From positions 1-64,000 of the forward strand of contig CANQUJ010000002.1 in the NCBI GenBank assembly GCA_947627005.1: 64,000 nt of DNA. The letters run 5' to 3'. This DNA comes from an uncultured Clostridia bacterium (lineage in GTDB: Bacteria > Bacillota > Clostridia > Oscillospirales > Ruminococcaceae). Positions 7,312 through 15,875 of this stretch are shown piece by piece. Every line of letters starts with the position of its first letter. The first letter of the stretch is position 1. The notes beneath the pieces are model-generated. The model was not told the origin of the DNA. It saw only the letters and a program-made list of their open reading frames with translations, and ran no database searches. Made by a program: the position numbers and the translations under genes.

Positions 7312-9243
7312 TCATTTGCCGAGCGTCTCGCGGGTATAGTCCAAAAGCCCGCCCGCAAGAAGAATTTCGCGGTCTCTCTCCGAGATATCGAGGCAGAGCG
7401 GAATTTCAGTTTCGCCGAGTTTGGCGATGATATCGCCGCCGTTTTTAACGGTTCCGCGAAGGCCGGAAAGCTCAACCGTGTCGCCCTGAGAGATTTTTTC
7501 ATAGTCGCCGGGATTTTTAAAGGTCAAGGGGAGAATCCCCGCGTTGATGAGGTTTGCCTTGTGAATCCTCGCGAACGACTTCACGACAACCGCCTTGACG
7601 CTGAGATAAAGCGGCGCGAGGGCGGCGTGCTCGCGGCTCGAGCCCTGGCCGTAGTTTTCCCCGCCGACGATGACCGAGGCGCCGAGACTTTTCGCCCTCT
7701 CGGGGAATTTTTCGTCGCAGACGGCGAAGCAGTGCTTTGAGATCTCGGGGATATTCGAGCGCAGCGGAAGAATCTTCGCGCCGGCGGGCATGATGTGGTC
7801 GGTGGTGATGTTGTCGCCTACTTTGAGCGAGCAGGGCAGGCTTAAGCTGTCTTTAAGCGGCGAGGTCTCGGGGTATCCCGCGATGTTCGGGCCCCTTAAA
7901 ATCTCGACCGAATCCATCTCGCTCTCGGGTGCGGGAAGCTCGATCATATTGTCGTTTACATAGAATTTTTCGGGCAGTTTGAACTCGGGCATATCGCCGA
8001 GGGTGCGCGGGTCGGTTAAAACTCCGGTCAGCGCCGAGGCCGCGGCCGTTTCGGGCGATACAAGATAAACGCCTGCGTTGCGGGTGCCGCTTCTGCCCTC
8101 GAAATTGCGGTTAAAGGTGCGAAGCGATATTCCCTTTGAATTCGGCGACTGTCCCATTCCGATGCAGGGCCCGCATGCCGATTCGAGGATTCTCGCGCCC
8201 GCGTCGATCATCTTTGTGAGAGCACCGTTCTGCGATATCATCGAAAGAACCTGCTTCGAGCCGGGGGCAATCGAGAGCGAAACGTCGGGGCTTACGGTCT
8301 TGCCGTCAAGAATATAGGCGACCTTCATCATGTCGACAAACGACGAGTTTGTGCACGAGCCGATGCAGCACTGGTCTATCTTCATTCCCGAAAGCTCGCG
8401 AACCGGCTTTACGTTGTCCGGCGAGTGAGGGCACGCCGCAAGCGGTTCGAGCGAAGAAAGGTCGATGACAAGCTCCTTGTCATAAACAGCGTCCGGGTCG
8501 GCCGAAAGGGGAGTATAGACCTCTTCCCTTCCCTGCGCCTTTAAAAATTCAAGGGTGCGCTCGTCGCTCGGGAAAATCGAAGTCGTCGCGCCAAGCTCCG
8601 CGCCCATGTTGGTGATGGTCGCTCTCTCGGGCACCGAGAGGGTTTTCACGCCCTCGCCGCAGTATTCGACGATATAGCCGACGCCGCCCTTGACGCTCAG
8701 CCGTCTGAGCACTTCAAGAATAACGTCCTTTGCCGAGACCCAAGGCGAGAGCTTCCCCCGAAGTTCGACCTTAATTATCTTCGGGTAGGTGATATAATAC
8801 GCTCCGCCGCCCATCGCGACCGCGACGTCAAGCCCGCCCGCGCCGATGGCTATCATTCCGAGGCCGCCGCCCGTCGGCGTGTGCGAATCCGAGCCGATAA
8901 GGGTCTTTCCGGGGGCGCCGAATCGCTCGAGGTGGACCTGGTGGCAGATTCCGTTTCCGGGGCGAGAGAAGCTTATGCCGTGCTTTTTCGCAACAGAGCC
9001 GATAAAGCGGTGGTCGTCGGCGTTTTCAAATCCGGATTGCAGGGTGTTGTGGTCGATATAAGCGACGCTTTTTTCGGTTCTGACACGCGGAACGCCCATC
9101 GCGACGTATTCGATATAAGCCATCGTTCCGGTGGCGTCTTGCGTAAGGGTCTGGTCCATGCGTATTGCAATTTGGTTTCCTTTTTTGAATTCGCCCTCGA
9201 CAAGGTGCGACTTCAGGATTTTTTCTGCAAGAGTTAAGCCCAT
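7312..9243 (-). CDS. acnA: Aconitate hydratase
   Basis: The product has 643 residues, the length of the shorter mitochondrial-like bacterial aconitases. It interconverts citrate and isocitrate through a 4Fe-4S cluster. Cluster cysteines are visible in QCCIGSCTNSS and ESACGPCIGMG; GSDSHTPTGGG and the swivel-domain GENYGQGSSREHAAL are also present. GGAGG lies 8 bases before the ATG, and a sigma-A promoter sits at 9295-9323. It leads the operon acn-traX-icd-gyrI. With icd it supplies 2-oxoglutarate; no citrate synthase gene is in the window. Confidence 0.95.
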   Translation of the reverse strand: MGLTLAEKILKSHLVEGEFKKGNQIAIRMDQTLTQDATGTMAYIEYVAMGVPRVRTEKSVAYIDHNTLQSGFENADDHRFIGSVAKKHGISFSRPGNGICHQVHLERFGAPGKTLIGSDSHTPTGGGLGMIAIGAGGLDVAVAMGGGAYYITYPKIIKVELRGKLSPWVSAKDVILEVLRRLSVKGGVGYIVEYCGEGVKTLSVPERATITNMGAELGATTSIFPSDERTLEFLKAQGREEVYTPLSADPDAVYDKELVIDLSSLEPLAACPHSPDNVKPVRELSGMKIDQCCIGSCTNSSFVDMMKVAYILDGKTVSPDVSLSIAPGSKQVLSMISQNGALTKMIDAGARILESACGPCIGMGQSPNSKGISLRTFNRNFEGRSGTRNAGVYLVSPETAAASALTGVLTDPRTLGDMPEFKLPEKFYVNDNMIELPAPESEMDSVEILRGPNIAGYPETSPLKDSLSLPCSLKVGDNITTDHIMPAGAKILPLRSNIPEISKHCFAVCDEKFPERAKSLGASVIVGGENYGQGSSREHAALAPLYLSVKAVVVKSFARIHKANLINAGILPLTFKNPGDYEKISQGDTVELSGLRGTVKNGGDIIAKLGETEIPLCLDISERDREILLAGGLLDYTRETLGK

Positions 9244-9294
9244 AATGTATACCTCCGATATCTTAGCATAAAATTCGATTTCAAGACACCATAT

Positions 9295-9323
9295 ATAGTA
9301 TTATAACCGCGGGTAATTGTCAA
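9295..9323 (-). promoter_or_regulatory. Sigma-A promoter of the acn operon
   Basis: On the minus strand TTGACA (9318-9323) is separated by 17 bases from TACTAT (9295-9300), about 50 bases before the acn start. The -35 is consensus; the -10 matches four of six positions. Confidence 0.65.
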
Positions 9324-9414
9324 GAGTTTAGCGCGCAAAGAATCAAGGATTCCGTCTTTGAGCCCCGAAAATGAAATTTTCTGCAATTTTTCCTGCAAAA
9401 TCCGATTTTTCTCC

Positions 9415-9443
9415 TTGACTCATAAAGGGCGATGGTATATAAT
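9415..9443 (+). promoter_or_regulatory. Sigma-A promoter of the tepA-ylzJ-uppP-ftsK unit
   Basis: TTGACT (9415-9420), a 17-base spacer and a perfect TATAAT (9438-9443) lie 76 bases before the tepA start. Confidence 0.75.
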
Positions 9444-9519
9444 AAAACTGTATTTCGTTTTAACGAATATTTTCGCCGAACCCGCTAAAAATACCCTTAA
9501 AAACATTTCGGGGGTATTT

Positions 9520-10203
9520 ATGTCTGAAAAAGAATACGATTCGGGCGAGATTACCGAAGAGCAGATCGAAGAATCCGAAAAATACCGCGATATCGCGATA
9601 TCCGGCGCAAAGCACCTTATCCACTGTCTTTCGGTCATCGGCCAGATAGAGGGGCATTATATTCTTCCGCCGCAGAATAAGACCACCAAATACGAGCATA
9701 TAATGCCGGCTCTCGTCGCGATAGAGCAGGACGACTCTATCGAGGGGCTTATCATAATCATCAACACCGTAGGAGGGGACGTCGAGGCCGGGCTCGCGCT
9801 TGCAGAGCTTATATCTTCGATGAAAACCCCGACCGTCTCGATAGTCGTCGGCGGCGGTCATTCCATCGGCGTTCCGCTCGCGGTAAGCGCAAGGCGCTCT
9901 TTTATCGTAAAATCAGCGACTATGACTATCCACCCGGTAAGGCTTACCGGCCTCGTACTCGGAGTGCCGCAGACCCTTTCTTATTTTGAAAAGATGCAGG
10001 AGCGCATCGTAAGATTCGTCGCCGAAAATTCAAAGATGTCTCCCGAACGTTTTAAAGAGCTTATGCTTAAAACCGGCGAGCTTGTTATGGACGTGGGCAG
10101 CGTTTTGACAGGCGAGGACGCCGTCAAAGAGGGGCTTATAGATTCGATAGGCGGGCTTTCCGAGGCTATCGAGTGTCTTTATAAGATGATAGAGGGCGGA
10201 TGA
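9520..10203 (+). CDS. tepA: ClpP-family serine protease, TepA / YmfB type
   Basis: The product has 227 residues. The ClpP/crotonase fold is shown by [20 protein letters not shown], the catalytic Ser in [11 protein letters not shown] and the catalytic His in [25 protein letters not shown] follows in the tail. TepA was linked to protein translocation in Bacillus subtilis and may clear signal-peptide fragments or act in sporulation; the true role is not settled. The ATG at 9520 follows the promoter at 9415; the upstream in-frame codons precede the promoter's expected start and are excluded. It is followed by ylzJ, as in Bacillus. Confidence 0.85.
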   Translation: MSEKEYDSGEITEEQIEESEKYRDIAISGAKHLIHCLSVIGQIEGHYILPPQNKTTKYEHIMPALVAIEQDDSIEGLIIIINTVGGDVEAGLALAELISSMKTPTVSIVVGGGHSIGVPLAVSARRSFIVKSATMTIHPVRLTGLVLGVPQTLSYFEKMQERIVRFVAENSKMSPERFKELMLKTGELVMDVGSVLTGEDAVKEGLIDSIGGLSEAIECLYKMIEGG

Positions 10204-10204
10204 T

Positions 10205-10402
10205 ATGCTTTATACCGTAGTCAGCGAATACGATATATTTTTAAGCCGCGAACCTAAGCGAAATTATTTGAACGTTAAGGGCGGAAAGCTTGAATATATC
10301 GGAAGCGGAAAGAATAAGAAGATAGTGGGCTTGTTTTCGACCGACCCGGCGATGTATTTAAATCCGAAATATCGGCCGGGAGCGGCGATAAAAATTAAAT
10401 GA
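10205..10402 (+). CDS. ylzJ: YlzJ-like protein
   Basis: The product has 65 residues, opening MLYTVVSEYDIFL and containing RLxSTDPAMYLNPKYxPG-like text (LFSTDPAMYLNPKYRPG). This matches the small YlzJ family found between tepA and spoIIIE in Bacillus. Function is unknown. It starts 1 base after the tepA stop, so translation is coupled. Confidence 0.75.
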   Translation: MLYTVVSEYDIFLSREPKRNYLNVKGGKLEYIGSGKNKKIVGLFSTDPAMYLNPKYRPGAAIKIK

Positions 10403-10415
10403 CGGAGGAATCAAT

Positions 10416-11276
10416 ATGACTGTTTTTGACGCACTGTGGCAGGCAATAATTCAAGGGCTGACCGAATTTTTGCCGGTATCGTCTTCGGGGCACCTTTCTT
10501 TGTATCAGCACTTTACCGGCAACAGCGGCGAGGGGGCGCTTATGTTTTCAGCTCTGCTTCACCTCGGGACCCTTGCGGCGGTTGTTTTTGTATTCAGAAA
10601 ACAGATCTTGGTTCTTATATCCGAGTTTTTCGCGATGATAAAAGACATTTTCACCGGCCGTTTCTCGATTAAAAACGCCGAGCCGGAGCGCAGGGTGATC
10701 TTTATGTTCATAATCTCGACCGCCGTGCTTATTCCGTTCTACATATTCAAGGGCTTTTTTGAAAGCTTCTCCGAAGATTCGGGGATTTTCGCCGAGGGGC
10801 TGTGTTTTCTTTATACCGCAGCGCTTTTGTTTATGGCCGATATGACCGACCGCGGCAGCAAGTATATGACCGACCTTAAATACCGCGACGCCGTAAGAAT
10901 CGGCTTCTTCCAGGCGGTAGCGCTATTGCCGGGCGTAAGCCGCTCCGGGTCGACCATTTCCGCCGGTATCTTTTCCGGCCTTAAGCGCGAAGAGGCGGTA
11001 AGTTACAGCTTTATTCTCGGTATCCCCGCGATTTTGGGCGGCGGAATAGTCGAGCTTAAAGACGGCATAGAGCAACATTCCGGCGCGGGAGTCGTTCAAT
11101 GCATAGTCGGCGTTATAGTCGCGGCGATAGTCGGCTTTTTGGCGATAAAGCTCGTTCAGTGGCTTATCAAGACCGACCGCTTCAAGATCTTTTATATCTA
11201 CACCGCCGCTCTGGGCGTCGTCGTGATCATAATCTCGATTATCGAAGCGATATTGGGCAAGCCGATCACTTTCTGA
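10416..11276 (+). CDS. uppP: Undecaprenyl-diphosphatase
   Basis: The product has 286 residues with about eight membrane segments. It removes a phosphate from undecaprenyl diphosphate so the lipid carrier can be reused for cell-wall synthesis. Both family signatures are present: EFLPVSSSGHL (about 17-27) and LLPGVSRSGSTISAGIFSG (about 170-188). An insertion-like loop around 90-140 is normal for Firmicutes. GGAGG precedes the ATG. It lies between ylzJ and the FtsK gene, an insertion relative to the Bacillus order. Confidence 0.93.
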   Translation: MTVFDALWQAIIQGLTEFLPVSSSGHLSLYQHFTGNSGEGALMFSALLHLGTLAAVVFVFRKQILVLISEFFAMIKDIFTGRFSIKNAEPERRVIFMFIISTAVLIPFYIFKGFFESFSEDSGIFAEGLCFLYTAALLFMADMTDRGSKYMTDLKYRDAVRIGFFQAVALLPGVSRSGSTISAGIFSGLKREEAVSYSFILGIPAILGGGIVELKDGIEQHSGAGVVQCIVGVIVAAIVGFLAIKLVQWLIKTDRFKIFYIYTAALGVVVIIISIIEAILGKPITF

Positions 11277-11306
11277 ATATAAATATTACAATCGGAGGAC
11301 GTTAAA

Positions 11307-13826
11307 ATGCCTGCAAAATCCGGAAAAAACTCAAAGAAAAAGGCGGAGCCGAAGAAGAAAGAGCTTAGCGAGGCCGCTCGTTTAAGAAAAAACCGAATGT
11401 GGAGCTCGGTGCTCTTTATCTTGGCGGTATTCATAGTCTTTCTCACATACATAAAAGGTCAGGCCGTTTGGCTTTGGATGCACAACGCCCTCTGGGGGCT
11501 TATGGGCATTTCGGCGGTTCTGTTCGCCCCGATAATGCTCTACGTCGCCGTTATGCTTGCGATGGACCGCTCTAAAAGCGCGGTCGTAACAAAGGTCATA
11601 CAGGGCGCTGTGCTTATGCTTCTTTTAAGCCCCGCGTTCGAGATCATCTATTGCCTCGTAAACAAGCTTCCGATTTACGAGGGCGAAAGCATACCCGCAA
11701 TAATCGGAAGCCTTTTTGAAAACGGCAAGAATATGAAGGGCGGCGGCGCTTTAAGCATAATCATCGGCGGCTCGCTTAACGCGATAGCCGGCGCCGCGGG
11801 CGCGCTTATAATCATAATCCTTCTCATTCTTCTTTTCGCGATGCTTTTGACCAACATAACCTTTGTCGACGTCATACACTTCTTTGTAAGGCTCTTCCGC
11901 AAGGCGGGCGACGCTATCCGCAAAGACGGCGAGGAGCGCGACGCGGCCGAGGCCCAAAGGGCGGCAGAGGCGCAGAAAGCCGAAGAAAAGTCCAAAAAAG
12001 ATAAGCGAATTGACGTTGCGAAGTTTATCACCGACGACGAAAAGCCCGCCGAAGAGAGCGAGCTTCCCGCCCACCCGGTAGTCGCCCAAAAAGAGCCCGA
12101 GCCGGAAAAGCAGGACAAGCCGGAGAAGAAAGAAAAGAAGAAAAAGAGCATTTTCGACACCTTCGACCAAAAGCCGGAGGAAAAGCCCGAAGAAAAGCCC
12201 GAGGAGCCGCAGAATATCGTCAAAGGCCCGGAGATCGTCAACCCTATATATGTAAACGAAGACGGTCAGACCTCTCTTATCGAGAACGAAGACGCGGTAA
12301 AGTCTTCATACGACGTCCCTCCGATAGACCTTTTGAATCAGCCTAAATCCTCGGCCTCGGCGGAGGACACCCAAAACGAGATTCGCCAAAATTCCGAAAC
12401 GCTCGTCGAAACCCTGCGCAGCTTCGGGGTCACCACCCGGCTTATAGACACCCACCGCGGCCCCTCGGTAACAAGATACGAGCTTCAGCCGGCGGCGGGG
12501 GTCAAGGTCTCTAAAATAACCAGCCTCGCCGACGATATCGCGCTAAACCTTGCGGCCGAGGGAGTAAGAATCGAAGCGCCTATCCCGGGAAAGGCTGCGG
12601 TCGGAATCGAGCTTGCGAACAAAGTAAGAGAGACGGTCTATATCCGCGAGCTTATAGATTCGGACGAATTCAGAAACCAAAAGTCGAAGTTGGGCTTCCC
12701 GGTCGGAAAGAACATCGAGGGAAAGATTATCACCGGCGACATCTCGAAGATGCCCCACCTTTTGATAGCCGGAACCACCGGCTCGGGCAAATCGGTATTC
12801 ACCAACTCGATCATAATGAGTATTCTCTATAACGCCTCGCCGGACGAGGTCAAGCTTATTCTCGTCGACCCGAAGCAGGTCGAATTCCCGGTTTATAACG
12901 GAATCCCACACCTTTTGATCCCGGTAGTTACCGAGGCAAGAAAGGCCGCCGGCGCTCTCGGCTGGGCGGTCACCGAAATGATGAAGCGCTATAAGCTCTT
13001 CTCGGACAACGGCGTTCGCGACATCGGGGACTATAACGAGTACGTCAAAGACAAAGAGGGGATGAGCCCTCTGCCGAAGATAGTCATAATCGTAGACGAG
13101 CTCGCCGACCTTATGATGGCCGCGCCGAAAGAGGTCGAGGATTCGATCTGCCGGATAGCCCAGCTCGCAAGAGCGGCGGGTATGCACCTTGTCATCGCGA
13201 CCCAGAGCCCGAGGGTAGACATCGTTACCGGCCTTATCAAGGCCAATATCCCGAGCCGCGTCGCTCTTAAAGTCTCGAATCAGATGGATTCGAGGGTTAT
13301 TTTGGACGAAGGCGGCGCCGAAAAGCTTTTGGGCAACGGCGATATGCTCTATAAGCCGGTCGGGGTCGGCAAGCCGGTAAGAATCCAGGGAAGCTATGTC
13401 GCTACCGAAGAGATTCGCAGAGTTGTTGACTTCCTAAAAGCCCAGGCCGCTGCGGAATACGACGAAGAGATCGCCGACGAGATCGAAAAGCACATACCTG
13501 TTCAAAAGGGAGAAAAGGGCGGCTCCGCTCCTGCGGACGACGTTCCGGCCGACAATGGGCAGACCGATATGATAGAGCGCGCGATCGAGTGCATAGTCCG
13601 CGAAAACGTCGCTTCGACCACCTTCCTACAAAGGCGGCTAAAGCTCGGCTACGCCCGCGCCGCGAGGATCATGGACGAACTCGAAGAAATGGGCGTTGTC
13701 GGCCCGGCGGACGGCGCGAAGCCCCGCGAAATAAGAATGACAAAAGAACAGTGGCTTGAGCGCAGGGCCTCGATGGGCGGAGCGGTTCCGCCGGATATGA
13801 GCATAGAAACCGACGGGCAGCAATAA
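11307..13826 (+). CDS. ftsK: DNA translocase FtsK/SpoIIIE
   Basis: The product has 839 residues. Membrane segments lie at about 32-52, 60-85, 93-115 and 145-180; a long Lys/Glu/Pro-rich linker runs from about 200 to 340; the motor follows with Walker A GTTGSGKSV (about 489) and Walker B IVIIVDELADLMM, then a winged-helix gamma domain (about 755-815) that reads polar DNA motifs. It pumps chromosomal DNA across the division or sporulation septum. Downstream of tepA-ylzJ it takes the place of B. subtilis spoIIIE. GGAGG precedes the ATG. Confidence 0.95.
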   Translation: MPAKSGKNSKKKAEPKKKELSEAARLRKNRMWSSVLFILAVFIVFLTYIKGQAVWLWMHNALWGLMGISAVLFAPIMLYVAVMLAMDRSKSAVVTKVIQGAVLMLLLSPAFEIIYCLVNKLPIYEGESIPAIIGSLFENGKNMKGGGALSIIIGGSLNAIAGAAGALIIIILLILLFAMLLTNITFVDVIHFFVRLFRKAGDAIRKDGEERDAAEAQRAAEAQKAEEKSKKDKRIDVAKFITDDEKPAEESELPAHPVVAQKEPEPEKQDKPEKKEKKKKSIFDTFDQKPEEKPEEKPEEPQNIVKGPEIVNPIYVNEDGQTSLIENEDAVKSSYDVPPIDLLNQPKSSASAEDTQNEIRQNSETLVETLRSFGVTTRLIDTHRGPSVTRYELQPAAGVKVSKITSLADDIALNLAAEGVRIEAPIPGKAAVGIELANKVRETVYIRELIDSDEFRNQKSKLGFPVGKNIEGKIITGDISKMPHLLIAGTTGSGKSVFTNSIIMSILYNASPDEVKLILVDPKQVEFPVYNGIPHLLIPVVTEARKAAGALGWAVTEMMKRYKLFSDNGVRDIGDYNEYVKDKEGMSPLPKIVIIVDELADLMMAAPKEVEDSICRIAQLARAAGMHLVIATQSPRVDIVTGLIKANIPSRVALKVSNQMDSRVILDEGGAEKLLGNGDMLYKPVGVGKPVRIQGSYVATEEIRRVVDFLKAQAAAEYDEEIADEIEKHIPVQKGEKGGSAPADDVPADNGQTDMIERAIECIVRENVASTTFLQRRLKLGYARAARIMDELEEMGVVGPADGAKPREIRMTKEQWLERRASMGGAVPPDMSIETDGQQ

Positions 13827-13827
13827 A

Positions 13828-14772
13828 ATGCCGAGCAAAAGCGTTAAAAAGAAGCCTTTTTTGAAAAAAGCGCTCAGATTTCTTATAATCCTGCTTATAG
13901 TCGCGCTTATCGCTTATGCGGCGGTCTATATCCTAAGTGAAAAGGGGATAATAGACCCTCCGCGCTGGCTGTTTCAAGACCGGCCGGAAATTCCGTCTTC
14001 CGAAAACGCGGCGGAGGTTCATTTTATCGACGTCGGCCAGGGCGACTGCTCGCTGATAATTTCGGACGACGGCTCGACGATGCTTATAGACTGCGGCGAA
14101 GAGGAGTATTCCGCCGACGTTTTGGGATATCTGGACAAGCTCGGAATAACCCGGCTCGACTGCGTTTTGGCGACCCACCCTCATTCCGACCATATCGGCG
14201 GAATGGCGGACATAATTTCCTCGGAAATCGAGATCGGAAGATTTATCCTGCCGATGATCCCCGACGAGTTTATTCCCGCTTCGTACACCTATGAAAATAT
14301 GCTCAACGCCCTTATAGAAAAGGGCTGCGAGGTGACCCTCGCCAAAAGCGAGAGTTTCGGCCTCGGCTCCGGAACGGTCGAGATTTCGGTCGTCGACTAT
14401 AACGGCGAGAATCTTAACAACTATTCTCCGATAGTCAAGTTCAAATTCGGCGAAAGGTCGTTCATCTTTTCGGGCGACGCCGAGGCGGAGATCGAAACTG
14501 CGGCGGTGCTCGCGGGGTTGGATTTAAAAGCCGACGTATATAAGGTCGGCCACCACGGAAGCACGACCTCGTCGAATCCGCTGTGGGTTGCGGCGATAGA
14601 CCCTTTATATTGCGTTATAGAATGTGGCGCCGGCAACAGCTACGGCCACCCTCACAGCGAAGTTGTCGAGCTTTTGCACGACTACACCGACTATATATTG
14701 AGAACCGACGTGAACGGAACCGTCGTGTTTATAACCGACGGCAAGGATATCGGCTTTGCGGTATCTGAATAA
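13828..14772 (+). CDS. ComEC/Rec2-like metallo-beta-lactamase-fold hydrolase, membrane-anchored
   Basis: The product has 314 residues. A basic N-terminus and one membrane segment (about 16-36) are followed by a metallo-beta-lactamase domain: VHFIDVGQGDCSLI, MLIDCGE, the zinc site ATHPHSDHIGG and FSGDAE, KVGHHGSTTS. This is the soluble domain found at the C-terminus of ComEC, here as a separate exported protein; homologues are often nucleases or phosphodiesterases. It starts 1 base after ftsK and is followed by a DUF3006 gene, a recurrent partner of such hydrolases. Confidence 0.85.
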   Translation: MPSKSVKKKPFLKKALRFLIILLIVALIAYAAVYILSEKGIIDPPRWLFQDRPEIPSSENAAEVHFIDVGQGDCSLIISDDGSTMLIDCGEEEYSADVLGYLDKLGITRLDCVLATHPHSDHIGGMADIISSEIEIGRFILPMIPDEFIPASYTYENMLNALIEKGCEVTLAKSESFGLGSGTVEISVVDYNGENLNNYSPIVKFKFGERSFIFSGDAEAEIETAAVLAGLDLKADVYKVGHHGSTTSSNPLWVAAIDPLYCVIECGAGNSYGHPHSEVVELLHDYTDYILRTDVNGTVVFITDGKDIGFAVSE

Positions 14773-14786
14773 AAAGGCGGGGTTTT

Positions 14787-14999
14787 ATGTATCTTACTAT
14801 CGACAGATTCGAGGGCGGCTTGGCCGTATGCGAAACAGACGGCGGCCGAATCGAGATAGATTTAAGTCTTATCCCGAAGGGCGCAAAAGAGGGCGACGTC
14901 ATCGAACAAAAATGCGGCAGATATATTCCGGCCGAAGAAGAGACCCGCTCGCGAAAATCTAAAATTATCGGCCTTATCAACGGCTTGATAAAGGAGTGA
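14787..14999 (+). CDS. DUF3006 domain protein
   Basis: The product has 70 residues. MYLTIDRFEGGLAVCETDGG and the following LSLIPKGAKEGDVI are typical of DUF3006, a small beta-barrel family of unknown function usually encoded beside ComEC-like metallohydrolases. It lies 14 bases after that gene and 6 bases before the RpiR regulator. It may regulate or bind the product of the hydrolase; that is inference. Confidence 0.8.
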   Translation: MYLTIDRFEGGLAVCETDGGRIEIDLSLIPKGAKEGDVIEQKCGRYIPAEEETRSRKSKIIGLINGLIKE

Positions 15000-15005
15000 T
15001 ACCAT

Positions 15006-15875
15006 TTGAACGGAAATCTTTTCGCTGCGTTGAGCTCGCGCATACCCGAATTTTCAAAGGGCCACCGCAGGATCGCGGACTATATTCTTTCGCACTACGA
15101 CAAGGCGGCGTTTATGACCGCCTCTAAGCTCGGCGAAAGCGTAGGGGTCAGCGAATCCACGGTCGTAAGGTTCGCGTCCGAGCTCGGATTCGACGGCTAC
15201 CCCGAGCTTCAGAAGGCCCTTCAGGAAGAGATGAGAACAAGGCTTACCGCCGTTCAAAGAATAGAAGTAAGCTTCGACAGGTTCGGCCGCGACGAGGTAT
15301 TTAAAAGCGTTCTGCTCCACGATATAGACAGGATCAGAAGAACCCTTGAAGAAACCAACACCGAAGACTTTAATTCCGCGGTAGAGTGCATCTTGAACGC
15401 CGACAGGATATACATTATGGGAATAAGAAGCTCGGCGGCGCTCGCCTCGTTTTTGGGGTACTACTTCAAACTGATGCTCCCAAACGTCACAGTCATCGAA
15501 ACCGGCAGCCGAAGCGAGCTTTACGAGCAGCTTATGCATATGACCTCAAAAGACGTGATCGTCGGAATATCCTTCCCGAGGTATTCGCGGCAGACCGTCT
15601 ACGCGATAAACTACGCCAAAGACATCGGCGCGAAGTCGGTCGCGATAACCGACAGGTCGGATTCCCCGATAGCCGTAAGGGCGGACAAATCGCTTCTCGC
15701 CAAAAGCGATATGGTCTCTTTCGTCGACTCTTTGGTGGCCCCGCTAAGCCTTATAAACGCGCTTATCGTCGCGGTCTCGATACAGAAAAAAGAGCTCGTA
15801 TCCCGCAATTTCGAGCGGCTCGACCGCATTTGGGAGGAATACGAGGTCTATGAAAAGAACGGCGGCGAAAAGTGA
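15006..15875 (+). CDS. MurR/RpiR-family transcriptional regulator
   Basis: The product has 289 residues from a TTG start preceded by AAGGAG at 8 bases. Residues 1-75 hold the RpiR helix-turn-helix (SKLGESVGVSESTVVRFASE, LGFDGYPELQ); residues about 120-260 form a sugar-isomerase (SIS) domain (YIMGIRSSAALA, DVIVGISFPRYSRQTV) that binds a phosphosugar. Such regulators usually control sugar or amino-sugar use; no sugar operon is adjacent, so its targets lie elsewhere. Confidence 0.88.
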   Translation: MNGNLFAALSSRIPEFSKGHRRIADYILSHYDKAAFMTASKLGESVGVSESTVVRFASELGFDGYPELQKALQEEMRTRLTAVQRIEVSFDRFGRDEVFKSVLLHDIDRIRRTLEETNTEDFNSAVECILNADRIYIMGIRSSAALASFLGYYFKLMLPNVTVIETGSRSELYEQLMHMTSKDVIVGISFPRYSRQTVYAINYAKDIGAKSVAITDRSDSPIAVRADKSLLAKSDMVSFVDSLVAPLSLINALIVAVSIQKKELVSRNFERLDRIWEEYEVYEKNGGEK

